From positions 1-12,997 of the forward strand of contig JAHFOM010000026.1 in NCBI GenBank assembly GCA_023261685.1: a DNA stretch of 12,997 nt. The letters run 5' to 3'. The notes under the pieces are model-generated. The model had not been told where the DNA came from, did no database searches, and saw only the letters and a program-made list of their open reading frames with translations. Each line of letters starts with the position of its first letter. The stretch's first letter is position 1. This stretch comes from Candidatus Moraniibacteriota bacterium (GTDB taxonomy: Bacteria; Patescibacteriota; Minisyncoccia; Moranbacterales; UBA1568). A program made the translations under genes and the position numbers. Shown here in pieces: positions 1 to 7,380 of this stretch.

Positions 1-1
1 C

Positions 2-361
2 GGAGAACGGCAGGAAGTCATTTCCATAGAAGAAAAGCCGGCCATGCCCAAGAGCAATTTCGCCATACCGGGCATCTATATTTTCGACAAGGAAGCTTCT
101 CGGATTGCCAGCACTTTGAAGCCTTCGGCGCGAGGAGAGTTGGAAATCGTGGATCTCCATCGCCGGTATCTGGAGCAAAAACAGCTGGATGTGCGCGTGA
201 TGAGTGGTGCGTGGTTCGACACGGGAACGCATGATGCTCTTTTGGAAGCGGCGGTCTATGCCAAAGAAAAAAAATTGGGTGAGCAGTTCGATCCGATTAT
301 CAGCGAGGCGCTTGCCGACTTCAACAAGGAATACAAGCGGATGGTGGCGCTCAAATCTTAA
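2..361 (+). CDS. rfbA: Glucose-1-phosphate thymidylyltransferase, C-terminal part (5' end outside window)
   Basis: This is the last 119 codons of a reading frame already open at the window edge. The enzyme joins glucose-1-phosphate and dTTP to give dTDP-glucose, the first step toward dTDP-L-rhamnose and related surface sugars, in the cytoplasm. The fragment carries the family's late motifs in order: SIEEKPAMPKSNFAIPGIY (substrate-binding EKP and the GxY strand), RGELEIVDLHRRYLEQ, then WFDTGTHDALLEA. The missing upstream part would hold the N-terminal GxGTRL nucleotide-binding loop. The methionine at 44 lies inside the conserved EKP-PKSN stretch and is not a start. Ten bases separate its stop from galU, so the two nucleotide-sugar genes are probably one transcript. 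Family assignment is firm; use of the product for rhamnose rather than another dTDP-sugar is inferred. Confidence 0.93.
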   Translation, partial: GERQEVISIEEKPAMPKSNFAIPGIYIFDKEASRIASTLKPSARGELEIVDLHRRYLEQKQLDVRVMSGAWFDTGTHDALLEAAVYAKEKKLGEQFDPIISEALADFNKEYKRMVALKS

Positions 362-371
362 AAAAATACCT

Positions 372-1259
372 ATGATGCTTCAAGCTCCGAGAAAAATCAA
401 AAAAGCTATTCTACCGGTGGCAGGCTTCGGGACGCGGTTCTTGCCGGCGACCAAAGCCCAGCCCAAAGAAATGTTGCCGGTCGTGGATAAGCCGGTCGTG
501 CAGTATCTGGTCGAGGAAGCGGTGGCCTCCGGCATCGAAGAAATCATCTTCGTTACGGGACGGGGCAAGCGCGCCATCGAGGATCACTTCGACGTGTCGT
601 ACGAATTGGAAGACACGCTGGTAGAAAAAAACAAGCACGACCTTCTGGAAACCGTGCGGAAGATTTCCGGACTGGCGAAGTTTTCGTATGTGCGTCAGCC
701 GGTACCACTCGGCGATGGGCACGCGCTTCTGCAGGCGGCGCATTTGGTGGATGACGATGAGTCCGTTCTCGTGATTTTTGGTGACTGCATCTATGATGGT
801 CTCGTACCGGCGTCGAAACAATTGATGGATGCCTACGCTCTCCATCAAGCGCCGATTATCGGGCTTTCGGAAGTTGCTTTGGAGGATGTATCGAAATTCG
901 GTGTTATCGGCGGCGAAAAGATAAACGAGCGCGATTGGCTCATTACCGATATGGTGGAGAAACCGAAACCGGAAGACGCGCCCAGCCGTTCTGTCGCCGT
1001 GGGCAAATACATTATCACGCGGGATGTGTTTGATACGTTGGCGACGATGAGTCAGGGCAAATCAGGCGAGATCCGTCTGGCGGACGCGTTTGAAATTATG
1101 CTCGAACAGAAGAAATCGCTCTACGGAAGGATGCTCGATGGCACTTGGCTCGATACAGGGGATAAATTCAACTTTTTATGCGCAACGATTCATCTGGGAC
1201 TGAAGCATCCGGAAATCGGTGAGCGTCTGCGTGATTATCTGAGAGAACTTTCTTTATAG
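372..1259 (+). CDS. galU: UTP-glucose-1-phosphate uridylyltransferase (UDP-glucose pyrophosphorylase)
   Basis: This cytoplasmic enzyme makes UDP-glucose from UTP and glucose-1-phosphate and feeds glycan synthesis. At 295 residues it is normal for GalU. Visible motifs are the nucleotide-binding loop GFGTRFLPATKAQPKEML (18-35), VTGRGKRAIEDHFD, a FGDC strand carrying the expected metal-binding Asp, MVEKPKPEDAPSRS, SGEIRLADAF and a closing WLDTGDKFNF. Two small departures from the E. coli pattern are GDGHA where GLGHA is usual and Cys after the metal Asp. The frame is open upstream to 204, but that part overlaps rfbA out of frame, so the tandem ATG at 372/375 is the better start. There is no Shine-Dalgarno site; the upstream bases are an A-run. 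It follows rfbA by 10 nt and precedes an unknown membrane protein by 18 nt, consistent with a surface-polysaccharide operon. Confidence 0.95.
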   Translation: MMLQAPRKIKKAILPVAGFGTRFLPATKAQPKEMLPVVDKPVVQYLVEEAVASGIEEIIFVTGRGKRAIEDHFDVSYELEDTLVEKNKHDLLETVRKISGLAKFSYVRQPVPLGDGHALLQAAHLVDDDESVLVIFGDCIYDGLVPASKQLMDAYALHQAPIIGLSEVALEDVSKFGVIGGEKINERDWLITDMVEKPKPEDAPSRSVAVGKYIITRDVFDTLATMSQGKSGEIRLADAFEIMLEQKKSLYGRMLDGTWLDTGDKFNFLCATIHLGLKHPEIGERLRDYLRELSL

Positions 1260-1277
1260 GTATTTTTTGGTAATAGA

Positions 1278-2003
1278 GTGAGTCACTTACAATCTATGTA
1301 CTGGATATACCTGACTTTTTTCGTGCTCATCATCCTGACTCCCAAAGTCATTCAGGGGGGAGCTTTGTTTTTTCGTGAAGAGGATCTTGAATCGCTTGTC
1401 ATATTCTGTTTCGGTATGCTGGGGTTTGCTTTGTATCTTGCCAAGGAGAAGGCATTACTCCGGACTTTTCAAGAAAAGCTCCATCTGCAGAAGCAGAAGA
1501 ACATTATTACCAAGGATCTTTCGGATTCTTATTCCTATATCGGCGGATTGAATCGGAAATTCGACGTTGTCAAGGAGCTTATTTTCCGTCTCCCGAAAGA
1601 TACTGCGGAGACGCTCCGAAAAAAACAACCAGAATCATTCCAATCGATTCTTGAAGCCGCGCAGGTGTTTGCAAAATCTGAGAAAGTGTCACTTCGTTTC
1701 GTCGACACGAAAACCAAAAGTATCAAGAAAATACTGGAGAGTAGTCGAGGCAAAACATTCGACGGATTTGATGCCGAGACGCTTCTTTCGTCAAAAAAGA
1801 CGTTTTGGGAAGAGCAAAATTTTGCGATCGCGAGGTCGCCTCTGCAGGCGAGGGGCATCGCGGCCTATATCATATTTTACAAGACGAGCAATCACATAGA
1901 AGACGCGGATGTTTTCAAAATTCTGGCATCGCAGGCGCTGCTTTTGTTTTCTCTCGAGCGTTCCGTGATCAAGGAGGAGCAGCCGGTTTCTGTAAAAAAA
2001 TGA
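1278..2003 (+). CDS. Membrane protein of unknown function: two N-terminal helices, coiled coil, GAF-like C-terminal region
   Basis: I do not recognise this 241-residue protein as a named family. It begins with two probable membrane helices (about 9-26 and 39-56), joined by a short charged loop. A charged, coiled-coil-like helix follows (about 57-90), then a mixed alpha/beta region (about 120-230). That region ends in a hydrophobic strand (IAAYIIFYK) and a helix starting from DADVFKILASQALLLFSLE, which resembles the end of a GAF sensor domain. No kinase, cyclase or phosphodiesterase motif follows, so it could be a sensor or scaffold without its own output. The GTG at 1278 is taken as start; an in-frame ATG at 1296 would leave the first helix almost at the N-terminus and is a fair alternative. 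It sits between galU and a glycosyltransferase, 3 nt before the latter, so a role in surface-glycan synthesis or its control is inferred only from position. Confidence 0.8.
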   Translation: MSHLQSMYWIYLTFFVLIILTPKVIQGGALFFREEDLESLVIFCFGMLGFALYLAKEKALLRTFQEKLHLQKQKNIITKDLSDSYSYIGGLNRKFDVVKELIFRLPKDTAETLRKKQPESFQSILEAAQVFAKSEKVSLRFVDTKTKSIKKILESSRGKTFDGFDAETLLSSKKTFWEEQNFAIARSPLQARGIAAYIIFYKTSNHIEDADVFKILASQALLLFSLERSVIKEEQPVSVKK

Positions 2004-2006
2004 ACT

Positions 2007-3179
2007 ATGCGCATCGGAATAGACGCTCGTTTCTATGGGTCAGTTGGCAAGGGCTTAGGTCGGTATACGCAGAAACTCATTGAAGGTCTTGAGGCGTTTG
2101 ATACGGACAATGAATATTTCATTTTTTTGGGACGGGAGAATTTTGGCGAATACGTACCGAAATACCCTCGCTTCAAAAAAGTATTGGCACGGTATCCGTG
2201 GTATGGTTTTTCCGAGCAATTCCTCTTTCCGTTCTTACTCCTCCGCTATCGTCTCGATCTGGTTCACTTCCCTCATTTTAATGTTCCCTTTTGGTATCCG
2301 AAGAAATTTATCGTGACTATCCATGATCTGATCCTCCTCCATTATCCGACACTCAGGAATACGACCCGCCCCGCGCTCTTGTACATAATCAAATTCAGAG
2401 CCTATCGTCTCATCATCGCCTCAGCCATCCGTCGTGCACGGCATATTATCACTGTTTCTCAGTTTACGGAGCAAGACATAGCGGAACGCTACCCGTTCGC
2501 CCAAGAAAAAATGTCCGTGACCTACGAGGCGACTGATCTGTTTTGTTCGTTTGTGTTACCGAGAGAAGAACGAGCGCTGCTCGGGCGTTTTTTGCTGTTA
2601 CGATCGGATACTCAGGCTATGCCAGAAAAGAAGACGCGTGATATACTACGACCATACGTCCTCTATGTCGGCAATGCCTACCCGCATAAAAATCTTGAAG
2701 CGCTCTTACGGACGGCCGCCGTTTTTCCTGATATGATTTTCGTGCTGGTCGGCAAAGAGGATTATTTCTATCTGCGACTGAAGCAATCGGCAAAACAGAG
2801 AGGGTTGGAGAATGTGTTATTTACCGGTTTTGTGGATGACCATCAGCTGAACACTCTGTACCGATTCGCGGTCTGTTATCTCTTCCCGTCGCTCTATGAG
2901 GGTTTCGGCCTGCCACCGCTCGAAGCGATGGCGCGCGGTCTGCCGGTACTTTCTTCGGATCGGGGATCGTTGCCGGAAATTCTCGGAAGCGCAGCCCACT
3001 TTTTCGACCCGCAAGTCGAGGGATCGCTCGAAAAAGCTTTGGCAGCGATATTCGGATCGGAGGCGTTGCGAAATGAGCTCTCGGAGCGGGGGTACGCGCA
3101 GGCCGCCCGCTATAGCTGGGAAACGATGGCGAAAGCGACGCTGGCCCTGTACAAGGAGAGCATTCAAAACAAAAAATGA
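2007..3179 (+). CDS. Glycosyltransferase family 4 (GT-B fold, retaining)
   Basis: This is a 390-residue enzyme that transfers a sugar from a nucleotide-sugar donor to a lipid-linked or glycan acceptor at the inner face of the membrane. The N-terminal Rossmann half opens with MRIGIDARFYGSVGKGLGRYT, whose glycine-rich loop is typical of GT4. It continues with LVHFPHFNVPF and VTIHDLI and ends near ITVSQFTEQDI. The C-terminal donor-binding half has YVLYVGNAYPHKNLE, FTGFVDDHQLNTLY and the EX7E motif in SLYEGFGLPPLEAMARG (E298 and E306). These follow the mannosyl/rhamnosyl-transferase pattern, but sequence alone does not fix the sugar. The neighbouring rfbA and galU suggest dTDP- or UDP-linked donors, though GDP-mannose is also possible. 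The start at 2007 lies 3 nt after the previous stop, with no Shine-Dalgarno site. Confidence 0.92.
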   Translation: MRIGIDARFYGSVGKGLGRYTQKLIEGLEAFDTDNEYFIFLGRENFGEYVPKYPRFKKVLARYPWYGFSEQFLFPFLLLRYRLDLVHFPHFNVPFWYPKKFIVTIHDLILLHYPTLRNTTRPALLYIIKFRAYRLIIASAIRRARHIITVSQFTEQDIAERYPFAQEKMSVTYEATDLFCSFVLPREERALLGRFLLLRSDTQAMPEKKTRDILRPYVLYVGNAYPHKNLEALLRTAAVFPDMIFVLVGKEDYFYLRLKQSAKQRGLENVLFTGFVDDHQLNTLYRFAVCYLFPSLYEGFGLPPLEAMARGLPVLSSDRGSLPEILGSAAHFFDPQVEGSLEKALAAIFGSEALRNELSERGYAQAARYSWETMAKATLALYKESIQNKK

Positions 3180-3194
3180 AAATGAACAATCGGT

Positions 3195-5408
3195 ATGGCT
3201 TCTTCTCCTCGTAATAATCGACCCTCTCATCTTGCCGATATCCGGCCACAGTCGCCATCGAGGATTCCTCTTTTGCCGGATCGGGAGATGGAGAGACAAG
3301 CAGCAGGGACTTTTCCCGAAGAGACAGCATCTTCCGCTTATCGTGCAAGCGATGCCGACCCTTTTATGCCTCCCGTGTGGATGTCGCATTCTTCCCCGGT
3401 CCGGAGGTATGCCGGAACGCGCGGCCGATTTTCGAAGCGCCTGCGTTTTGTCTCGGTTGCCACCATAGGCATTCTTTTGCTGGTCGGAGGAGTCTTTTTG
3501 GGCGTGAAGAGTGCGGTGGAGAGTAAAAAAAATATAGAGAAAAACGGAGAGGACGGATACGCAAACCTCGCGCTGGCGGTCGATACTATTCAGGCGGAGC
3601 AGTTTGAGGGATCGCTGGCGCATTTCAACGAGGCCTATCAGGCGTTTTCTCGGGGTGCTGACGATCTCTCATCATGGGGAGGACCCTTGATTGATGTGAC
3701 TCGTTTTATCCCCGGACTTTCTCGGGCTGCTTCTGGAAAAAATGCACTTTTGGCAGGAAAGTATTTTGCAGAGGCGGGGATACCGCTGGCAGAAGTTGCC
3801 GAAGAGCTTTCGCTTTCCAAAGAAGCCTACACAGGGGGTTCGAAGGTATCGCTTTTGGATTTCTTGAAACGCATCAAGCTTCCTCTCGGTAAGGCGGTCG
3901 AAGCGCTGGTTCTCGGCAATGAAGCGCTGGAAAAAGTGAGTGTTGGTGATATTCCAGAGGAGAAGCGCGAAACGTTCCTTCTGATGCGGCAAAATCTCCC
4001 GGTGCTTATCGGGCTTATCAAAAAATTCGAGCAGAATGAAGTGTTGCTGGAAGAGCTGTTGGGCGGCAACGGACCGCGCAAGTACCTCTTTTTGCTTCAG
4101 AATAACCACGAGTTGCGCGCGACAGGGGGATTTATCGGGAGCTACGCATTACTTGATGTCAATGACGGAGTCGTTCGGCGCTTTTTCATCGACGGTATTT
4201 TCAATCCCGACGGCCAGTTGAAAGAAAATATCGTTCCGCCCCAGCCGATTCAGAAGATCAGCGCCGGATGGAGTCTCCACGACAGCAATTGGTTTCCTGA
4301 TTTTCCGGTCTCGGCGGAAAAGGCTATTTTTTTCTATGAGAAAACCGGCGGACCGACCGTCGATGGCGTGATGACGCTGACGCCGACCGTGATGCAGAAG
4401 CTGCTCGCCGTGACCGGACCGATCACGCTTCCTCAGTATGGGTTGACGGTGGATGCTGAGAATTTCATCCCGATCATTCAGGAACAGGTAGAAACGAAGT
4501 ACGATAAGGAAGAGAATCAGCCGAAGAAAGTACTGGCGGATCTTTCTGTCCTGCTCCTCGAAAAAGTATTCGCTTCTCAGGATCCGGCGGAATGGTATCG
4601 GACTTTGGAGGCGTTGGTCGAGGGGCTCAATGAAAAACAGATACTCCTCTATATGCGTCATCCGGAAACGGAAGCACTCATCGACGCGGCCGGTTGGTCG
4701 GGTCGGGTGCTTTCGGCGAGCAAGGATTATCTCTCGGTTATTCATACGAATATCAACGGTTACAAGACGGACGGCGTCATCGATGAGACTATCAGACATC
4801 AGGCGGAAATCAGCGCGGATGGCTCCATCATCGATACGCTCTCGATCACGCGTACGCACCGTGGCGGACAGACGCCGTACGATTGGTGGAATAAGGTGAA
4901 TGCGGATTATCTGCGCGTCTATGTGCCGCAAGGGTCAGAGCTCCTCTCTGCCAAGGGGACGACGTGGGAATTTCCTGAAGCCCCGCTCAATTACGAAGCG
5001 CTCGGTTTTCGACGCGACGCCGATGTGGAACGCGAAGAAAAGAACCTTACCATCGATGAGAAAAGCGGTACGCGCATCTATCAGGATGCCGGCAAGACCG
5101 TCTTCGGATCATGGGTATATGTCAGTCCCCAAGAATCGGTCACCGTCGAGTACCGCTATCGTCTGCCATTCGCTGTTGCTATGGACAAGATCAGCGCTGG
5201 TGATGTTGACACATACTCCGTGCTCTATCAGAAGCAATCCGGCTCAATCGGAAGCCGGCTCTTTTCCTCGGTCGTGTTTCCGGAGATGCTTGAATCAGTT
5301 TGGCAGTTGAATGGAAATCTGCTACCGTATGGACGTAAATGGAAACTTGAAACATCGATGAAAACGGATATTTTTGCCGGTATGGTTTTTGGTGCATCAA
5401 ATAAATAA
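3195..5408 (+). CDS. DUF4012 domain protein, single-pass membrane anchor with large external domain
   Basis: This 737-residue protein has an N-terminal, Pro/Arg-rich cytoplasmic segment (1-84) ending in a basic patch (RRYAGTRGRFSKRLR). One membrane helix follows (about 85-104), then a long helical region, then the DUF4012 core starting near residue 293 with GPRKYLFLLQNNHELRATGG, its most recognisable motif. The positive patch before the helix implies N-in topology, placing the DUF4012 part outside the membrane. DUF4012 proteins occur in Actinobacteria and Patescibacteria, often near polysaccharide genes, and their activity is not established to my knowledge. A role in transferring or assembling surface glycan is inferred from the GT4 gene before it and the flippase gene 4 nt after it. 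The ATG at 3195 begins 15 nt after the glycosyltransferase stop; the ATG at 3182 is out of frame. Confidence 0.88.
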   Translation: MASSPRNNRPSHLADIRPQSPSRIPLLPDREMERQAAGTFPEETASSAYRASDADPFMPPVWMSHSSPVRRYAGTRGRFSKRLRFVSVATIGILLLVGGVFLGVKSAVESKKNIEKNGEDGYANLALAVDTIQAEQFEGSLAHFNEAYQAFSRGADDLSSWGGPLIDVTRFIPGLSRAASGKNALLAGKYFAEAGIPLAEVAEELSLSKEAYTGGSKVSLLDFLKRIKLPLGKAVEALVLGNEALEKVSVGDIPEEKRETFLLMRQNLPVLIGLIKKFEQNEVLLEELLGGNGPRKYLFLLQNNHELRATGGFIGSYALLDVNDGVVRRFFIDGIFNPDGQLKENIVPPQPIQKISAGWSLHDSNWFPDFPVSAEKAIFFYEKTGGPTVDGVMTLTPTVMQKLLAVTGPITLPQYGLTVDAENFIPIIQEQVETKYDKEENQPKKVLADLSVLLLEKVFASQDPAEWYRTLEALVEGLNEKQILLYMRHPETEALIDAAGWSGRVLSASKDYLSVIHTNINGYKTDGVIDETIRHQAEISADGSIIDTLSITRTHRGGQTPYDWWNKVNADYLRVYVPQGSELLSAKGTTWEFPEAPLNYEALGFRRDADVEREEKNLTIDEKSGTRIYQDAGKTVFGSWVYVSPQESVTVEYRYRLPFAVAMDKISAGDVDTYSVLYQKQSGSIGSRLFSSVVFPEMLESVWQLNGNLLPYGRKWKLETSMKTDIFAGMVFGASNK

Positions 5409-5412
5409 CAAT

Positions 5413-7068
5413 ATGGTCAGACGACTTATCGGCACGCTTACTTTTTGGAGCAGCTCACCCAGCACAACGATTGGGGGAGCGGCTTTGCTTATCGCTCTTT
5501 CGGGTATCGTGAGCCGGATACTCGGATTCTTGCGTGATCGCATCTTGGCTTCCCAGTTCGGTGCGGGAGATACGCTTGATGCCTACTATGCGGCATTCCG
5601 GATACCGGATTTTATGTACAGTATGCTGGTGGTGGGCGCGCTTTCCGCGGCGTTTATTCCGGTATTTACCGGATTGATGAGCGAGAAAAAAGAAGCGGAA
5701 GCTTGGCGCTTGACGTCAGGTGTTTTGCATCTGATGCTTTTTTCCTTGGGAGTTTTTTCTTTTGGGGGCATCATTTTTGCTCCCTGGCTGGTGGATCTGA
5801 TGGTGCCGGGATTCGACGAGGAGAAACAAGTGCTGGTTGTTCTGCTAACACGTATTATGCTGCTGAGTCCGATTTTTCTCGCGATCAGCGCGGTGTTTGG
5901 AGGAGTGCTGGTATCTTTCAAGCAGTTTGTCGCTTATTCGCTGGCGCCGATACTTTATAATATAGGTATCATTTCTGGAGTAGTTTTTCTGACGCCGGTT
6001 TTTGGTGAAGCGGGGTTGGCTTGGGGCGTGGTAATCGGATCATTGTTTCATATGCTCGTCCAGTATCCGTCCCTGCGTCGTTCCGGGTTTCGCTACCAAT
6101 GGCATTTTTTGGATGCGTGGAAAGATCAGTCCGTCCGGCGCGTGATGAAGTTGATGATACCACGTTCGCTCGGTATGGGGGTCAGTCAGGTGGGCCTGCT
6201 GCTGGTTACCCTGTTCGCTTCGACGCTCGTGTCCGGAAGCCTCGCGGTCTTCACTCTGGCAAACAACATTCAGAGCGTACCGCTGGGATTATTCGGCATC
6301 GCTTTTTCGCTCGCCGTCTTTCCATCGCTCAGCCTGCTTATCGCTGAAAAGAAGGGAAAAGATTTTTTTAAGGTACTTTCGCAGACTGCTCAGCGCATCT
6401 TGTTTTTCGTCTTGCCGCTCAGTATCTTTATGATTATTTTCCGCGCCCAGTTCGTGCGTGTCATTCTCGGCGCCGGCTCTTTCAATTGGGAAGACACCAT
6501 TATGACGTTCGAAGTACTGAAATTCCTCTCCATCAGCCTGTTCGCTCAGAGCCTGATACCGCTTTTCGCGCGCGCTTTCTTCGCGCTTCAGAATACCAAA
6601 ACCCCGTTGTACATCGCGCTCATTAGTGAAGCGGTACATATCATCCTCATTCCGATTCTCCTTCCGGAATATGCGGTCCTCGGGCTGGCTATCGCGTTTT
6701 CTGTCGGTAGCATCCTCAACATCGTGCTCTTGTATATCGCCTTGAGGAAGCAGATCTCCGCGTGGAATGACCGCGTATTTTTTCTGCCGATCACCAAGAT
6801 CTTTTTTGCGGCGGCGGCGGCGGGAATCATCGCTCAAGCTTCGAAATCTGTTTTTGCGCTCACGACGAATGAGCTGGATACTTTTGTCGAGGTGTTTCTC
6901 CAGCTCGCGGTGGGACTGACAATCGGCGGCGTATCATTTGTTTTTTTCTGCCATTGGTTTCAGGTGGGAGAATTGCAGATGGTGCGACGTTTTTTCTTCT
7001 GTAAGATTTTGCGGCAACCGGAAACGGCGGCTTTGGCGGAAGACCACCCAGAACGCGGTGACTGGTGA
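5413..7068 (+). CDS. murJ: MurJ-family (MOP/MVF) lipid-linked glycan flippase
   Basis: This is a 551-residue multi-pass membrane protein with about 14 hydrophobic segments, the usual size for MurJ, which flips lipid II across the cytoplasmic membrane. The N-terminal signature SRILGFLRDRILASQFG (34-50) and TLDAYYAAFRIPD match E. coli MurJ. The conserved LGLFGIAFSLAVFPSLS stretch, corresponding to VLGVALGTILLPSLS, and a TKTPLYIALI motif are also present. By alignment by eye, E. coli R18, R24 and D39 are kept as R35, R41 and D56, but R52, E57 and R270 correspond to Y69, V74 and N285. A (GCG)n run at about 6808-6822 gives an alanine stretch in a late helix. The frame is open from 5374, but ATG 5413 avoids overlap with DUF4012 and leaves a natural N-terminus. 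Its place at the end of a glycan cluster leaves open a substrate other than lipid II. Confidence 0.87.
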   Translation: MVRRLIGTLTFWSSSPSTTIGGAALLIALSGIVSRILGFLRDRILASQFGAGDTLDAYYAAFRIPDFMYSMLVVGALSAAFIPVFTGLMSEKKEAEAWRLTSGVLHLMLFSLGVFSFGGIIFAPWLVDLMVPGFDEEKQVLVVLLTRIMLLSPIFLAISAVFGGVLVSFKQFVAYSLAPILYNIGIISGVVFLTPVFGEAGLAWGVVIGSLFHMLVQYPSLRRSGFRYQWHFLDAWKDQSVRRVMKLMIPRSLGMGVSQVGLLLVTLFASTLVSGSLAVFTLANNIQSVPLGLFGIAFSLAVFPSLSLLIAEKKGKDFFKVLSQTAQRILFFVLPLSIFMIIFRAQFVRVILGAGSFNWEDTIMTFEVLKFLSISLFAQSLIPLFARAFFALQNTKTPLYIALISEAVHIILIPILLPEYAVLGLAIAFSVGSILNIVLLYIALRKQISAWNDRVFFLPITKIFFAAAAAGIIAQASKSVFALTTNELDTFVEVFLQLAVGLTIGGVSFVFFCHWFQVGELQMVRRFFFCKILRQPETAALAEDHPERGDW

Positions 7069-7127
7069 TCGGGAGAGGCTTCTTCAATCCTGATCTGAAA
7101 CGCGCTCATACTCACCTCAGTTCATCC

Positions 7128-7146
7128 GCCAAAAGAATTTTTTGGC
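7128..7146. terminator. Possible weak terminator hairpin after murJ
   Basis: GCCAAAA (7128-7134) and TTTTGGC (7140-7146) form a perfect 7-bp stem around a 5-nt loop, 59 nt past the murJ stop. The T-run is inside the 3' arm rather than after it, so it is a poor match to a standard intrinsic terminator. It is listed because it is the best candidate for the end of the surface-glycan operon. Confidence 0.25.
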
Positions 7147-7152
7147 TCTCGT

Positions 7153-7167
7153 TTCACACTGTGTGAA
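7153..7167. promoter_or_regulatory. 15-bp perfect palindrome, possible operator or short hairpin
   Basis: TTCACAC-T-GTGTGAA is a perfect 7+1+7 palindrome. The one-base centre makes it a poor RNA hairpin unless the loop opens, and such symmetry suits a dimeric DNA-binding protein. No promoter core is visible right beside it; the rpmF -35 box is about 160 nt away. Its 3' half overlaps the GAAGAAGGCCTCTC arm of the larger inverted repeat. Confidence 0.3.
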
Positions 7168-7325
7168 GAAGGCCTCTCGGTTCGGAAAAATGAGCTTTTC
7201 CGCCGTTGATTGGGGGCTGATGTTTCCGGTAACCGAGAGGTCCTGATGAGTGGTGAAATGGAGACAAAAAATTACTTTTGGCGGCTGGACTATTATGATT
7301 CAGGATAGGATGTAAGTTATGCGTC

Positions 7326-7354
7326 TTGTCAAAAAGCAGGAGGGATGTTACAGT
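7326..7354 (+). promoter_or_regulatory. Sigma70-type promoter for rpmF
   Basis: A -35 box TTGTCA (7326-7331, 5 of 6 to consensus) is followed by a 17-bp spacer and a -10 box TACAGT (7349-7354). An extended -10 TG sits at 7346-7347. Transcription would begin near 7361, giving a leader of about 20 nt before the rpmF ATG at 7381. The leader has no Shine-Dalgarno site and is AT-rich, like most genes in the window. Confidence 0.6.
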
Positions 7355-7380
7355 GAGAACATTAATAATTTTGTACTGAT

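Larger units (their letters stand above)
7073..7242 (+). repeat. Competing inverted repeats, candidate structured RNA
   Basis: A pyrimidine-rich segment at 7171-7182 (GGCCTCTCGGTT) can pair with two partners. Downstream, 7231-7242 (AACCGAGAGGTC) gives a 12-bp stem with one G-U pair. Upstream, 7073-7085 (GAGAGGCTTCTTC) pairs with 7165-7178 (GAAGAAGGCCTCTC) over 13 bp with a single bulge. The two cannot form together. Inside the downstream stem a second hairpin, CGGAAAA (7183-7189) with TTTTCCG (7196-7202) around a 6-nt loop, stacks directly on it. I do not recognise a known riboswitch, tmRNA, SRP RNA or RNase P RNA motif here. Function is unknown; 3'-end processing, attenuation or a small RNA are all possible. 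Confidence 0.4.
7069..7380. other. Gene-free stretch between murJ and rpmF, rich in inverted repeats
   Basis: This 312-nt interval has no convincing reading frame on either strand. It holds several inverted repeats in its first 175 nt (listed separately), an unremarkable stretch at about 7244-7325, and a promoter for rpmF at 7326-7354. A weak -10-like TATGAT at 7294-7299 has no good -35 partner. The rpmF promoter lies downstream of all the repeats, so they belong either to the 3' end of the murJ transcript or to a separate small RNA, not to the rpmF leader. Confidence 0.7.

Noticed and set aside
283..295. GTTCGATCC resembling a tRNA T-loop
   Set aside because: It lies within the rfbA coding frame with no matching acceptor, D or anticodon stems nearby.
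204..371. Upstream extension of galU by 56 codons
   Set aside because: It overlaps the conserved end of rfbA in another frame, has no GalU similarity, and GalU normally begins close to ATG 372.
2817..3623. Long minus-strand reading frame of 268 codons
   Set aside because: It lies opposite the well-supported glycosyltransferase and DUF4012 genes, is rich in Arg and low in structure, and fits no family; it is an antisense shadow.
7207..7235. Resemblance of GGGGGCTGATGTTTCCGG to the 5' end of tmRNA
   Set aside because: The conserved bases after it do not match, no complementary 3' end with CCA follows, and only about 170 nt remain before rpmF, too few for a tmRNA.
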